From JAPULR01 sp965238215 (GTDB lineage Bacteria; Chloroflexota; Dehalococcoidia; Lucifugimonadales; GCA-2712585): DNA of 64,000 nucleotides. Position numbers and translations under genes: made by a program. Shown here piece by piece: positions 17,255 through 25,628 of the stretch. The stretch lies in assembly GCA_965238215.1 (NCBI GenBank), contig OZ250180.1, forward strand, positions 992,001-1,056,000. Direction: 5' to 3'. The notes below the pieces were generated by a model. The model worked only from the letters and a program-made list of their open reading frames with translations. It was not told the DNA's origin and made no database searches. The first letter of the stretch is position 1. Each line of letters begins with the position of its first letter.

Positions 17255-17387
17255 AAACGAGAAACGAGTCCAAATTCTGTCGGTTTTACGCCTGCACCGC
17301 CCTCGATAACCCATTTCTCGTTTTCAGAAACGAGTCAATCCCACGCCTGGCAACCATGAAACGAGTCCCTCGTTTGCCCACTCGTTT
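17255..17387. repeat. Array of seven AAACGAG motifs in direct and inverted pairs
   Basis: AAACGAG occurs at 17255-17261, 17262-17268, 17328-17334 and 17359-17365, and its complement CTCGTTT at 17317-17323, 17369-17375 and 17381-17387. Two pairs form hairpins: CTCGTTT-TCAG-AAACGAG and AAACGAG-TCC-CTCGTTT. Four copies extend to GAAACGAGT. Seven copies of a 7-mer in 133 bases is far above chance. The array lies between the basic-protein gene and the antiporter gene. Confidence 0.75.
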
Positions 17388-17506
17388 CCAATACTAAGTC
17401 TTAACATTCCCATTCCTCTACCCACCGACACTACTACCCCCTACCCACCATCCCGCTTCATGGGTTAAACTTACCTGCCCTACGTCAGAACCCTAAGAGG
17501 CGGCAT

Positions 17507-18490
17507 TTGGATCTAACCCTGGCCCTGATACTCTTCTTCGGCGCCTCCGTCCTGGTGGTCTCCGCCGCCCGCTTCCTCGTGACCTCCGCCGACGTCATTG
17601 CCATCAAGACAGGCTGGGGACATGTCTGGGTCGGCGCCCTTCTCCTGGCAGGAGCCACCTCCCTGCCCGAGCTTGTGTCCACCAGCACAGCCGCCCTCCT
17701 TGGCAACGCCGGCATGGCCGGAGGCAACGTCTTCGGCTCCAACATGCTCAACATGACCATCCTCACCCTCGCGCTCGGACTCCTCGGCGGAGGGCTGGTC
17801 CTCCAAAAGATATTGCCCCAACAGCAGAGAGTCGCCTTCTTTGCCACCCTGCTCACCATAGTCGCCGTCGCTTTTGTCGCCTTGAAACTCGACGTCAAGT
17901 GGTGGATTGTAAGCCCAGCCGCCCTCATCATCCTCGCCATCTACATCGCCGGATCCTGGCGCCTCTTCAAGGAAAGCACAGATACAGAAGAGGAAGACAA
18001 AGCAACCACCCAACACTCCCTGCGCTGGGGATGGACCGTTTTTGCCCTCTCCTCAGCCATCATTTTCGTCGCCACCTACTTCCTCACCCGCAGCGCCTCC
18101 GACATCGCCGACATAACCGGCATCGGTGGAAGCTTCATCGGCGTTTTGGCCCTGGCCTTCGTCACCTCCTTGCCGGAAGTCTCCACCTCCATTGCCGCCC
18201 TCCGACAGAACGCCCCCGACCTGGCAGTCTCCAACCTCTTCGGCAGCAACTCCTTTAACATACTGGTTCTTGCCGTGGCTGACTTGTTCTATGATGGCGG
18301 CTCCCTCTTCGGCGACATGGACAACGGCGCACTCATAGCCGGCCTCTCCGCCATCCTGATAATGTCCCTCAGTATCTGGATGCTTCTGGTTAAGAGGCCC
18401 GTCAGAATTCTCTCCTTCACGGAACCTAGTATGGTGCCTATGACGGCCCTATACGGCGCGGGGCTGTTCCTGGTGTTCTACTTTGGCTAG
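17507..18490 (+). CDS. Calcium/sodium antiporter family protein (CaCA)
   Basis: A 327-residue membrane protein with about 10 helices and the two inverted alpha-repeats of the Ca2+/cation antiporter superfamily. Repeat 1 has GATSLPELVSTSTAALLGN and GGNVFGSNMLN. Repeat 2 has FVTSLPEVSTSIAALRQ and VSNLFGSNSFN. The conserved glutamates (PE) and asparagines (GSN) line the ion path. It probably exports calcium in exchange for sodium or protons. TTG 17507 is used with AGAGG upstream. The MFS gene overlaps its 3' end by 8 bases, suggesting translational coupling. Confidence 0.88.
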   Translation: MDLTLALILFFGASVLVVSAARFLVTSADVIAIKTGWGHVWVGALLLAGATSLPELVSTSTAALLGNAGMAGGNVFGSNMLNMTILTLALGLLGGGLVLQKILPQQQRVAFFATLLTIVAVAFVALKLDVKWWIVSPAALIILAIYIAGSWRLFKESTDTEEEDKATTQHSLRWGWTVFALSSAIIFVATYFLTRSASDIADITGIGGSFIGVLALAFVTSLPEVSTSIAALRQNAPDLAVSNLFGSNSFNILVLAVADLFYDGGSLFGDMDNGALIAGLSAILIMSLSIWMLLVKRPVRILSFTEPSMVPMTALYGAGLFLVFYFG

Positions 18491-19799
18491 CCCCACCCCG
18501 GAAAACAGGCCGGACGCCCAGGAACCCATTGGCAAAGCCCCTTCGAACCGTCCGGACGCATCCCCCCCTGCTGCGAGCCACGTTACTCCACCGACCCAGC
18601 GCTCACTTGGCCTCATGTTGGGACTGGCCGCCGGCCATGGTATAAAGCACTTCTACTCCCAGGCCTTCCTCCTGCTCCTTCCCTCCGTCAAGGTCTACCT
18701 CGGCCTCAGCGACATTGAAATCGGACTCATCGGCAGCACCCGCACCGTAGCCGGCGCCGTCGTAAACATTCCCGCCGGCATCATGGCCGACATGTGGCGA
18801 AGCAAGGTGGGCCTCATGCTCACCGCCAGCCTCACTTCCCTTGCCATCGGCTATCTGATTATCGGCGCAGCTCCCAGCTACTGGTTACTGCTTCTCGGCG
18901 TGGCCATAACCGGCGCTGGCGCGTCCATATGGCACGCCCCCGCCTTCGGCACCCTGGCCGTCGCCTACCCCAACAAGCGCGCCACCTCTTTCGCCGTCCA
19001 CCGCATGGGCGGCTCCTCCGGTGATAGCCTGGCCCCCCTGGTAATGGGCGTCATTCTAGGCGGCTTCGCCTTCTGGGGGCTGGAGTGGGACGGCCTGCAA
19101 TGGCGCACCCTCTCCTACTTCCTCGTCATTCCGGCCGGGCTGGCCGCCTTCGTAGTCCTGCTAAGTTTCCGAAACATTGAGGGCGCTTCGAGAGACAGCC
19201 CCGACTTCCGATCCTACCTCCGGTCCGCCCGCACAATGCTCAGTAACACCACCGTTCTCGGCATGGTCGGAATCTCCGGCGTCCGCTCCATGGCTCACAA
19301 TAGCCTGACCATCTTTCTCGTTATCTACATGAGCGAAGACCTGAACTTCTCCGAGTTCAAAATTGGCTATCACGTGGCATTGCTCACCCTCTTTGGCGTC
19401 GCCTCCTCCCCCGTGCTGGGCTTGATTTCCGACCGTGTCAACCGGCGTCCCGTCATGTTCGTCAGCCTATTGATCATGGCCCTACTCATCTATTCCCTCA
19501 TATTCTTTGGTAGCGGCTGGAGCTTCACCCTGATTCTGGCCCTCATCGGCCTATTCCTCTATTCCGTAAATCCCATAATGATGGCCGCCGCCATCGATGC
19601 CACCAAGAAGGGCACCGAGGCTTCCGGCGTGGCCCTCATGTTCGCCGGGTCCGCCATCTTCGGCTCCATCTCTCCCATCATCGCCGGTTGGCTCCGGGGA
19701 TCCTTCGGAATGGACGGCGTGTTCTACTACGCTGGCATTATCGTGACCCTTGTGGCATTCGCCGCCCTATTCGTACCCCTTCGCAAAGCCACCGACTGA
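18483..19799 (+). CDS. MFS transporter (fosmidomycin-resistance-like)
   Basis: A 438-residue 12-helix major facilitator. Residues 1-45 are proline-rich and likely disordered; helices start near LGLMLGLAAGHGIKHFYSQA. The motif-A-like loop is NIPAGIMADMWRSKVG, and the second half has GLISDRVNRRPVMF. The N-terminal pattern (H in GHGIKHF) recalls the fosmidomycin-resistance group. TTG 18483 overlaps the antiporter stop by 8 bases; if that start is wrong, ATG 18615 would remove the disordered tail. The substrate is unknown. Confidence 0.82.
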   Translation: MASPTPENRPDAQEPIGKAPSNRPDASPPAASHVTPPTQRSLGLMLGLAAGHGIKHFYSQAFLLLLPSVKVYLGLSDIEIGLIGSTRTVAGAVVNIPAGIMADMWRSKVGLMLTASLTSLAIGYLIIGAAPSYWLLLLGVAITGAGASIWHAPAFGTLAVAYPNKRATSFAVHRMGGSSGDSLAPLVMGVILGGFAFWGLEWDGLQWRTLSYFLVIPAGLAAFVVLLSFRNIEGASRDSPDFRSYLRSARTMLSNTTVLGMVGISGVRSMAHNSLTIFLVIYMSEDLNFSEFKIGYHVALLTLFGVASSPVLGLISDRVNRRPVMFVSLLIMALLIYSLIFFGSGWSFTLILALIGLFLYSVNPIMMAAAIDATKKGTEASGVALMFAGSAIFGSISPIIAGWLRGSFGMDGVFYYAGIIVTLVAFAALFVPLRKATD

Positions 19800-19965
19800 C
19801 ATGATCATTCCCTCCCAGCCCATCATTTAGACAAATCCCTTCGCCACAGTTTCACGTATTACTTTCATACACGGGGACGATAGCGAATACCCAAGACCCG
19901 TTGCCCAAAAATTCTAATGGCGATAGAATTCAGCGCACACAACAACGAGGCGAAGCCTTAGCACC

Positions 19966-20853
19966 ATGATCGACGCTCTAGTACAGAAGGCCAGTCCCTA
20001 CAAAGGCTACGGGCTCGCCTTCCTCGTGGGCGCCCTCGCCCTTCTGGCCGCCTTCCTGGCCGCCTTCTCCACAGGCGAAGAAGGTCTCACAGGCGGCCTC
20101 AACGGCTTCATAGAAGGACTCTCCGGTCGCTCCAGCTCCGGCTTGGACCGATTCGGGGCCTTCCTCCCCCTGGGCCTTCCCTTCGCCGCCGGCATGGTCT
20201 CCACCGTCAACCCCTGCGGTTTCGCCATGCTTCCCGCATACCTAGGGCTGTACGTCGGGTCTAACGACGCCCAGGCCAACATGCCAAAGAAGATATCCCG
20301 CGCCCTCCTGGTAGGACTGGTGGTTACCTCCGGATTCATACTCCTCTTTGGTCTCACCGGAACCATCGTCAGCGCTGGAGCGAGAACGGTCATCTCTTTC
20401 ATCCCCTGGGTAGGTCTCAGCATTGGCATCCTGCTGGTGGCAGTGGGTTCGTGGATGCTGGGCGGCGGCAAGCTCTACACCGCCTTCGGAAGCCAGGCCG
20501 CCTCCCGCATCGGCACTCCGGGCCAAGTCAGCGTCAAGGAATTCTTCCTCTTCGGCCTGAGCTACGGCATCGCCTCCCTCAGCTGCACCCTTCCCATTTT
20601 CTTATCTGTAATAGGCGTATCCCTGGCGGGCACCAGCTTCGCCACCACCATCAAGCAGTTCGTCCTCTACGCTCTGGGCATGGGCCTCGTCATCATCCTG
20701 ATGACCGTCAGCATGGCCATCTTCAAAGAGGTAATGGTCCGGTTCTTGCGAAGGACCCAGCCCTTCGTGCAGCCTGTCAGTGCCGTCTTCATGATGGTGG
20801 CAGGCTGCTACATCGTATACTACTGGATGACCCTGGGCCGCAGCCTCCTCTAA
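19966..20853 (+). CDS. CcdA/DsbD-like thiol electron carrier membrane protein
   Basis: A 295-residue membrane protein of the CcdA family, which carries electrons from cytoplasmic thioredoxin to thiol proteins outside the membrane. The two redox cysteines are visible in STVNPCGFAMLP (C84) and SLSCTLPIF (C207), each beside a proline and inside a helix as in the family. There are about seven helices including an N-terminal one with a short extracytoplasmic loop. No cytochrome c maturation genes are adjacent. Possible partners in this window are the exported thioredoxin-fold protein at 1173 and the Sec lipoprotein at 5984, which is speculative. Confidence 0.88.
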   Translation: MIDALVQKASPYKGYGLAFLVGALALLAAFLAAFSTGEEGLTGGLNGFIEGLSGRSSSGLDRFGAFLPLGLPFAAGMVSTVNPCGFAMLPAYLGLYVGSNDAQANMPKKISRALLVGLVVTSGFILLFGLTGTIVSAGARTVISFIPWVGLSIGILLVAVGSWMLGGGKLYTAFGSQAASRIGTPGQVSVKEFFLFGLSYGIASLSCTLPIFLSVIGVSLAGTSFATTIKQFVLYALGMGLVIILMTVSMAIFKEVMVRFLRRTQPFVQPVSAVFMMVAGCYIVYYWMTLGRSLL

Positions 20854-20957
20854 CCTCCCCACAATTCATCTCATCCAGCCCCTAATAGTCTGTCCCCACG
20901 TCATTGACATCCCGCCTGGTCTGGGTTTAGCATGGGCGTACTAGAGACGGAGGTTCC

Positions 20958-21008
20958 ATGCTCCCTGCTCGCTGCCTATCAATTCCCGATGTGGCTAGCT
21001 TCATCTAA
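20958..21008 (+). CDS. Possible 16-residue leader peptide
   Basis: ATG 20958 follows an excellent GGAGG site and encodes MLPARCLSIPDVASFI, ending in TAA directly before the GTG start of the next gene. The adjacency would allow translational coupling, explaining how the following GTG, which lacks its own ribosome site, is read. It may equally be the true N-terminus before a frameshift. Weak evidence. Confidence 0.35.
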   Translation: MLPARCLSIPDVASFI

Positions 21009-21389
21009 GTGCAACTGCCAAAACATAGCGAGGGTTGGTTTCTTCTTCTCTTCAGCATACAGTTCTTCATAGGATTGGCGCTGATAGTTGATTACGTAGG
21101 GCCGAACTCTGTAATATGGCCCGACAGGATAGTAGAGGTGATAAAACTGATGCCGTATGTCGTGGTCGTTGGGGCGACTACGACAACGATGACAGTGGAG
21201 GTAGTATTTATGCTGGCAGAACGATATCTGCGAAGAAGATTCCAGGAAGGCAAACAGGAAGGACTGGAGGAGGGCAAAGAGGAAGGTATCCGAATGCTGT
21301 CTGAGAAGGTTCAAGAGTGGAATAAGCGCCGCTTGGAAGCTGAACGTCGAGGGGAGGAGTTTAACGAACCCCCGCCCTCCCAAGCCTGA
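21009..21389 (+). CDS. Membrane-anchored coiled-coil protein, copy 1
   Basis: A 126-residue protein with two hydrophobic helices (about 10-30 and 47-68) and then a charged helix. The helix reads AERYLRRRFQEGKQEGLEEG, then SEKVQEWNKRRLEAERRG and the tail EEFNEPPP. EG repeats of this sort form coiled coils and occur at the ends of many bacterial proteins. The last 58 residues are duplicated just downstream at 21421-21594. No function is recognised. The start is uncertain. Confidence 0.55.
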   Translation: MQLPKHSEGWFLLLFSIQFFIGLALIVDYVGPNSVIWPDRIVEVIKLMPYVVVVGATTTTMTVEVVFMLAERYLRRRFQEGKQEGLEEGKEEGIRMLSEKVQEWNKRRLEAERRGEEFNEPPPSQA

Positions 21390-21411
21390 ACGCTTCCCGC
21401 GCAGGCAGCAA

Positions 21412-21594
21412 GTGATAGCCATGCTCGGACTGGCAGAACGATATCTGCGAAGAAGATTCCAGGAAGGACTGGAGGAGGGCAAACAGGAAGGTCGCCGAGA
21501 GTTGTCTGAGAAGGTTCGGGCGTGGAATGAACGCCGCCTGGAAGCTGAGCGGCGAGGAGAAGAATTCAACGAGCCGCCGCCCATTGATGATTAG
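21412..21594 (+). CDS. Coiled-coil protein, copy 2 (tail duplication)
   Basis: A 60-residue product nearly identical to the end of the preceding gene: LAERYLRRRFQEGLEEGKQE, SEKVRAWNERRLEAERRG and EEFNEPPP. The membrane helices are missing. This is a partial tandem duplication. It may be a soluble partner able to form a mixed coiled coil with copy 1, or simply a decaying duplicate. Confidence 0.5.
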   Translation: MIAMLGLAERYLRRRFQEGLEEGKQEGRRELSEKVRAWNERRLEAERRGEEFNEPPPIDD

Positions 21595-21739
21595 GGGGCT
21601 TTGGACCATAGTAAAACAGGCGCCCAGAGCCCGCAATTATGCCTCCACCGCGCATTTAGCTGGCCGCTGATTCAGTATCTCCATCAGAACAGCGAAGCAA
21701 TCCACTCCAATCCATCACTCCCCCTACGTCACCCAAGAA

Positions 21740-22558
21740 TTAGGCGTCAAAGCAGCGTTGGGCCTCTTGGGCCACGTATTCCCGCAGTTCCGGCGGCAGG
21801 GTGGGCAGCGTTCCTGCCACAGCATTCTGAAGGATACGCCCTGGACGGGTGCTGGAGGGTATCAGGATGCCTATGCGCGAGTCGGCTAGAACCCACGCCA
21901 ACAACGCTTGCGGCCAAGTAGTGATGCCGAACTCCGCCAGGGGCGATAGGTCCGGCTGCTCCTTCAACTCTTTGGCGAGGGCGCCGGATCCCAGGGGCCG
22001 CATGACGATTACGCCTATCCCCATCTCCTCGGCGAGGGGCAGCATCTCTTCCTCGGCCTCCCGCTCCAACGCATTGTAGGATATCTGGATGGTTTGGATG
22101 CGGCCCGTCTTCATTATCTCCATCATCTCAGGGAAACCGGGGGGATAGGTGTAGGTAACGCCTATCAGGTCAATCTTCCCACCGTCCCTCAACCCCTCCA
22201 GGTAGGGAAGATGGGTGCGCCAGTCCACCATGTTATGAATCTGAAAGACCTCGATGTGGTCAGTCTTCAGAAGTTCGAAGGAGCGGGTTATCTGGCGTTG
22301 CCCAGTCTCGCGACCAACAGCCCAGACCTTCGTAGCGAACTGGAATTGGCTGGTCTTCCCCTCCATGGATACGCCGAGACATTGTTCGGCGCGCCCGTAC
22401 ATGGGGGAGGTGTCTATGAAGGTGGACCCTGACTCGATGCAGCTGTCGATTATCTGACGCCGGACGCCCAAGCCCTCTTCATCTTCCACGTTGAAGGTAC
22501 TGGCGCTGCCCATGCCAATGGCGGGCACCTCCAGGGTTGCAAGCATTCTGTTATTCAA
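21740..22558 (-). CDS. Aldo/keto reductase family oxidoreductase, copy A
   Basis: A 272-residue NADPH-dependent (alpha/beta)8-barrel enzyme. The catalytic tetrad is in place: Asp and Tyr in FIDTSPMYGRAE, Lys in FATKVW and His in FQIHNMVDW. The cofactor end carries IPSSTRPGRILQNA. TTG 22558 is chosen because GGAGG lies six bases upstream. Its paralog lies 46 bases further upstream on the same strand, so the two are tandem duplicates and probably cotranscribed. The carbonyl substrate is unknown. Confidence 0.88.
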   Translation of the reverse strand: MNNRMLATLEVPAIGMGSASTFNVEDEEGLGVRRQIIDSCIESGSTFIDTSPMYGRAEQCLGVSMEGKTSQFQFATKVWAVGRETGQRQITRSFELLKTDHIEVFQIHNMVDWRTHLPYLEGLRDGGKIDLIGVTYTYPPGFPEMMEIMKTGRIQTIQISYNALEREAEEEMLPLAEEMGIGVIVMRPLGSGALAKELKEQPDLSPLAEFGITTWPQALLAWVLADSRIGILIPSSTRPGRILQNAVAGTLPTLPPELREYVAQEAQRCFDA

Positions 22559-22604
22559 GTTCTACCTCCCAATGATGATGTCGCTGGATGGACGACGCGC
22601 CCAG

Positions 22605-23417
22605 CTATGAGCAGCGTTCCGTTTCCTTCTCTATGTAAGTGCGAATCTCCGGTGGAAGGACGGGTATCTCCCCCGGCAGGGCATTCTCGATGATGCGGCT
22701 CGGCTTAGTGGTGGCGGGAATAGGTACGCTGACCCTTGGGTCGGCAAGGAGCCATGCCAGGGCCGCCTGCCCCCAGGTCCGAATTCCGAATTCCTGGAGG
22801 GGACCCAGGTCAGGTTGTCGCTTCAGCCCTGTCGCCAGCAATCCCTTGCCCGTGGGTCTCATAACCACCACGCCCATGCCCAAGCTTTCCGCCAGAGGAA
22901 GAATCTCATCCTCTACGGCCCTGTCCTGAATGTTGTATGAGATCTGGATCGTGTCGACGCGGCGAGTCTTCATAATGCGCATCATCTCTGGGAACATGTC
23001 TGGGTAGCCGTAAGTGATGCCGATGAGACCGATGCGGCCCTCAGACTTCAGCTGCTCTAGATAGGGCAGGTGGGTGCGCCAGTCGACGAGATTGTGAATC
23101 TGAAGTAGATGGATATAGTCGGTTCGCAGCAGCTTGAAAGAGCGTTCAATCTGGGCACGTCCCGTTTCCTTGCCGGAACTCCACACCTTGGTTGCCAGCT
23201 GAAACTTGTGCACCATGCCTTCCATGGTCTCGCCCAAAACCCGTTCGGCGCGGCCGTACATTGGGGAGGTGTCAATAAAGGTGACGCCCTTTTCCAAGCA
23301 CCGGTCCATTATCTTGCGCCGTACTTCGATGTCCTCCAGGGAGTGAACGTCGAAAGTTTGGGCGCTGCCCATGCCGATGGCGCTGACCTGAAGGCCGGCG
23401 AGGTTTCTGGTTCGCAT
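22605..23417 (-). CDS. Aldo/keto reductase family oxidoreductase, copy B
   Basis: A 270-residue paralog of the neighbour, with FIDTSPMYGRAERVLGETME, LATKVW and LLQIHNLVDWRTHLPYLEQL carrying the catalytic Asp, Tyr, Lys and His, and IPATTKPSRIIENA at the cofactor end. The start is ATG 23417 with AGGAAG upstream, which makes the length match copy A; the open frame runs 37 codons further but lacks a ribosome site. It is first in the two-gene unit and diverges from the iron-transporter gene. Confidence 0.88.
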   Translation of the reverse strand: MRTRNLAGLQVSAIGMGSAQTFDVHSLEDIEVRRKIMDRCLEKGVTFIDTSPMYGRAERVLGETMEGMVHKFQLATKVWSSGKETGRAQIERSFKLLRTDYIHLLQIHNLVDWRTHLPYLEQLKSEGRIGLIGITYGYPDMFPEMMRIMKTRRVDTIQISYNIQDRAVEDEILPLAESLGMGVVVMRPTGKGLLATGLKRQPDLGPLQEFGIRTWGQAALAWLLADPRVSVPIPATTKPSRIIENALPGEIPVLPPEIRTYIEKETERCS

Positions 23418-23548
23418 GAAGGTACTTCCTATACTGCGGGATGGTTGGGCTATTATACCGCATATTTTGCCACGCTGAGGGGCGCAGTCTCTGAATATGC
23501 TAAAGTAGTATAGTGACCCTTGTAACATACAACGGCTAGGAGGAATGT

Positions 23549-24808
23549 ATGACCTACGCTGACGGGGTTATGAGCAAGACGGATAGAAACCTGTGGAACG
23601 CCATCATCGGCGAGGCCATGGCGCTGCTGAAGTACAACGCCTACGCGGTGAAGGCTCTAGAGGAGGGACATCCGGAGATTGCCCAGATCTTTCAGGAGAC
23701 CGCCGGAGCGGAGAGCATCCACGGGATGAATCACCTACGCACAGCAGGAGCGGTGAAGTCTTCCCTCGAGAATCTGAAGGAAGTGACGAGTGGGGAGGCC
23801 AAGGAGATAAGCAGCCGTTACCCCCGGATGATACGAGAGGCATTGGACGAGGGACGCCGCGACGCCGCCCGGGCTTTCACCGTGGCCATGGATAGGGAGC
23901 GTCACCACCTTGAAAGCTTCATGAAGGCCACCGACGACCTAACGGCAAAACTGCAACGGATGGAGGACGCAGACAAGCCCATTCTGGTGCCGACGGCAGT
24001 TCAGGAAGATACCTCGGTGGAATCCGCTGTGGCAGTGGTGGACGCGACAGAGCGTCACGATGCTCACCACATCATGAGGGCGGAGAGCGAGTTCCCCCAA
24101 GCCGTGCAGGAGGTGGCCACGGAACGGTGGCGGGTGGCGGCCTTCGGTCGTATTCGGGAGGTGGTGTTCGGCGCCCAGGACGGGTTGATAAGCACGCTGG
24201 CGCTGGTGACGGCGGTGGCCGCGGCAGTTCCGGACAAGAGCACGGTGGTCATCGCCGGCTTGGCCGGCGCGTTGGCAGGCATGATTTCCATGGGAACAGG
24301 CACCTACCTGGGTTCGAAAGCGGAGCGAGAGGTCTTCCAGGCGGAGATTGAGAAAGAAGCCAAGGAGCTGGAAGAGAATCCGGCAGAAGAAATGGCGGAG
24401 TTGGTGTTCTTATATCACCAGCAGGGCTTGAGCTATCATGAGGCGCGAGAAATGGCGGAGCACATAGCCTCAGACAAAGAGTTGTGGCTGCGTACGCTGG
24501 TTGAGAAGGAGTTGGGCATCGACCCGGACCTCGCCACCAGTCCGGTGAAGGACGCTCTAACCATGGGCGGCACCTTCATCCTGGCGGCCATGATACCGAT
24601 AATCCCGTACTTCTTTACGGGCGGCAACTTGGCCATAGGGGTCTCGGCAGGGGCTACTCTGGCGACCCTGTTTGCATTGGGCATGGGGAAGGGCCGGTTG
24701 GTACAAAGGTCTCCACTGCTTCAGGGGTTGGAGATTCTCTTGATAGGCGCGGCGGCAGCGGGTCTAGGCTGGGTATTGGGGGAAATCGTCCCGAATCTTC
24801 TGGGATAG
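23549..24808 (+). CDS. Erythrin (ferritin-like)-VIT1 fusion, probable iron/manganese exporter
   Basis: A 419-residue fusion. Residues about 12-140 are a ferritin-like four-helix (rubrerythrin) domain with di-iron ligands in IIGEAMALLKYNAYA, AGAESIHGMNH and MDRERHHLESF. Residues about 185-419 are a VIT1/CCC1 membrane domain: REVVFGAQDGLISTLALVTA, GMISMGTGTYLGSKAERE, an acidic cytoplasmic helix pair and three more helices. The arrangement matches membrane-bound ferritin A (MbfA), which exports iron. AGGAGG lies 5 bases before ATG 23549. No Fur-box consensus is obvious in the 130-base gap. Confidence 0.88.
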   Translation: MTYADGVMSKTDRNLWNAIIGEAMALLKYNAYAVKALEEGHPEIAQIFQETAGAESIHGMNHLRTAGAVKSSLENLKEVTSGEAKEISSRYPRMIREALDEGRRDAARAFTVAMDRERHHLESFMKATDDLTAKLQRMEDADKPILVPTAVQEDTSVESAVAVVDATERHDAHHIMRAESEFPQAVQEVATERWRVAAFGRIREVVFGAQDGLISTLALVTAVAAAVPDKSTVVIAGLAGALAGMISMGTGTYLGSKAEREVFQAEIEKEAKELEENPAEEMAELVFLYHQQGLSYHEAREMAEHIASDKELWLRTLVEKELGIDPDLATSPVKDALTMGGTFILAAMIPIIPYFFTGGNLAIGVSAGATLATLFALGMGKGRLVQRSPLLQGLEILLIGAAAAGLGWVLGEIVPNLLG

Positions 24809-24923
24809 TGAACGGGAAGGCGTAGATCTGGAAGTAACAGGACTACAGGTTGCGTATTGGGACCCTGTGCAAGCTTGCCGCTGGCCGTCGAAAGCCGTCG
24901 CTGCGGGCTTGCCACTGCAACTC

Positions 24924-25622
24924 CTATAGAGGAGCCGCGGCCTTAGCAGGGATACCAGCCAGCGTCTTCTCCGGGTCCACTTCTACCATCTTCAACTTAA
25001 AGAGCCGGCCAAAGTGGTACTGAAGGGTGTAGGCCGTGCCGACAATGTCAATAGGCTGGGCCAAGAGCTTCTGCATGGAAGTTACTGTGATGTTGGGACT
25101 GCCGCACGGGATCACATGTCGGTAATAGTCCAAGTCAGTGTTTACATTCAATGAAAGACCGTGGCTGGCAACGCCGCGACTCACCTTCAAACCAATTGCG
25201 CCGATCTTATCTTCACCCACCCACACACCCGTGCAGCCCTCTTTGACTCCGGCGGCAATGCCATAGTCAGCCAAGGTTCTGACCATCACCTGCTCCAGGG
25301 TACGAACGAACTTCAAGGGGCCTCCCCAGGGACGGAGGTTGACAATAGGGTAAGCCACCAGCTGTCCCGGCCCGTGGTAAGTAGCCTCACCTCCCCTGTC
25401 CACGTGGTAGACGGGCACATCCAAGCGGCTAAGGTCGTCATCGCTTAGCAAGACATCTTCCCGGCTGCCGCGGCGGCCAATCGTATAGGTGTGGGGATGC
25501 TGAAGGATAAGGAGGGTGTTGGGCTCGCTTCCTCCCACAACCCCCTGCACGAGAGTCTTTTGCAGGTCCCAGGCTTGGAGGTAGTCCACTAGGCCCAGAT
25601 TGAGGACGCGGCAGATCTCCAC
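24924..25622 (-). CDS. lipB: Octanoyltransferase LipB
   Basis: A 232-residue enzyme that moves octanoyl from acyl carrier protein to lipoyl domains. Motifs: HPHTYTIGRRG, the family signature RGGEATYHGPGQLVAYP, the lysine in GEDKIGAIGLKV, and the acyl-carrying Cys in HVIPCG. It is the last gene of the 2-oxoacid dehydrogenase operon, starting 6 bases after the E2 stop, so it supplies the lipoyl group needed by E2. No lipA is visible in the window. Confidence 0.93.
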   Translation of the reverse strand: MEICRVLNLGLVDYLQAWDLQKTLVQGVVGGSEPNTLLILQHPHTYTIGRRGSREDVLLSDDDLSRLDVPVYHVDRGGEATYHGPGQLVAYPIVNLRPWGGPLKFVRTLEQVMVRTLADYGIAAGVKEGCTGVWVGEDKIGAIGLKVSRGVASHGLSLNVNTDLDYYRHVIPCGSPNITVTSMQKLLAQPIDIVGTAYTLQYHFGRLFKLKMVEVDPEKTLAGIPAKAAAPL

Positions 25623-25628
25623 AGTGCG

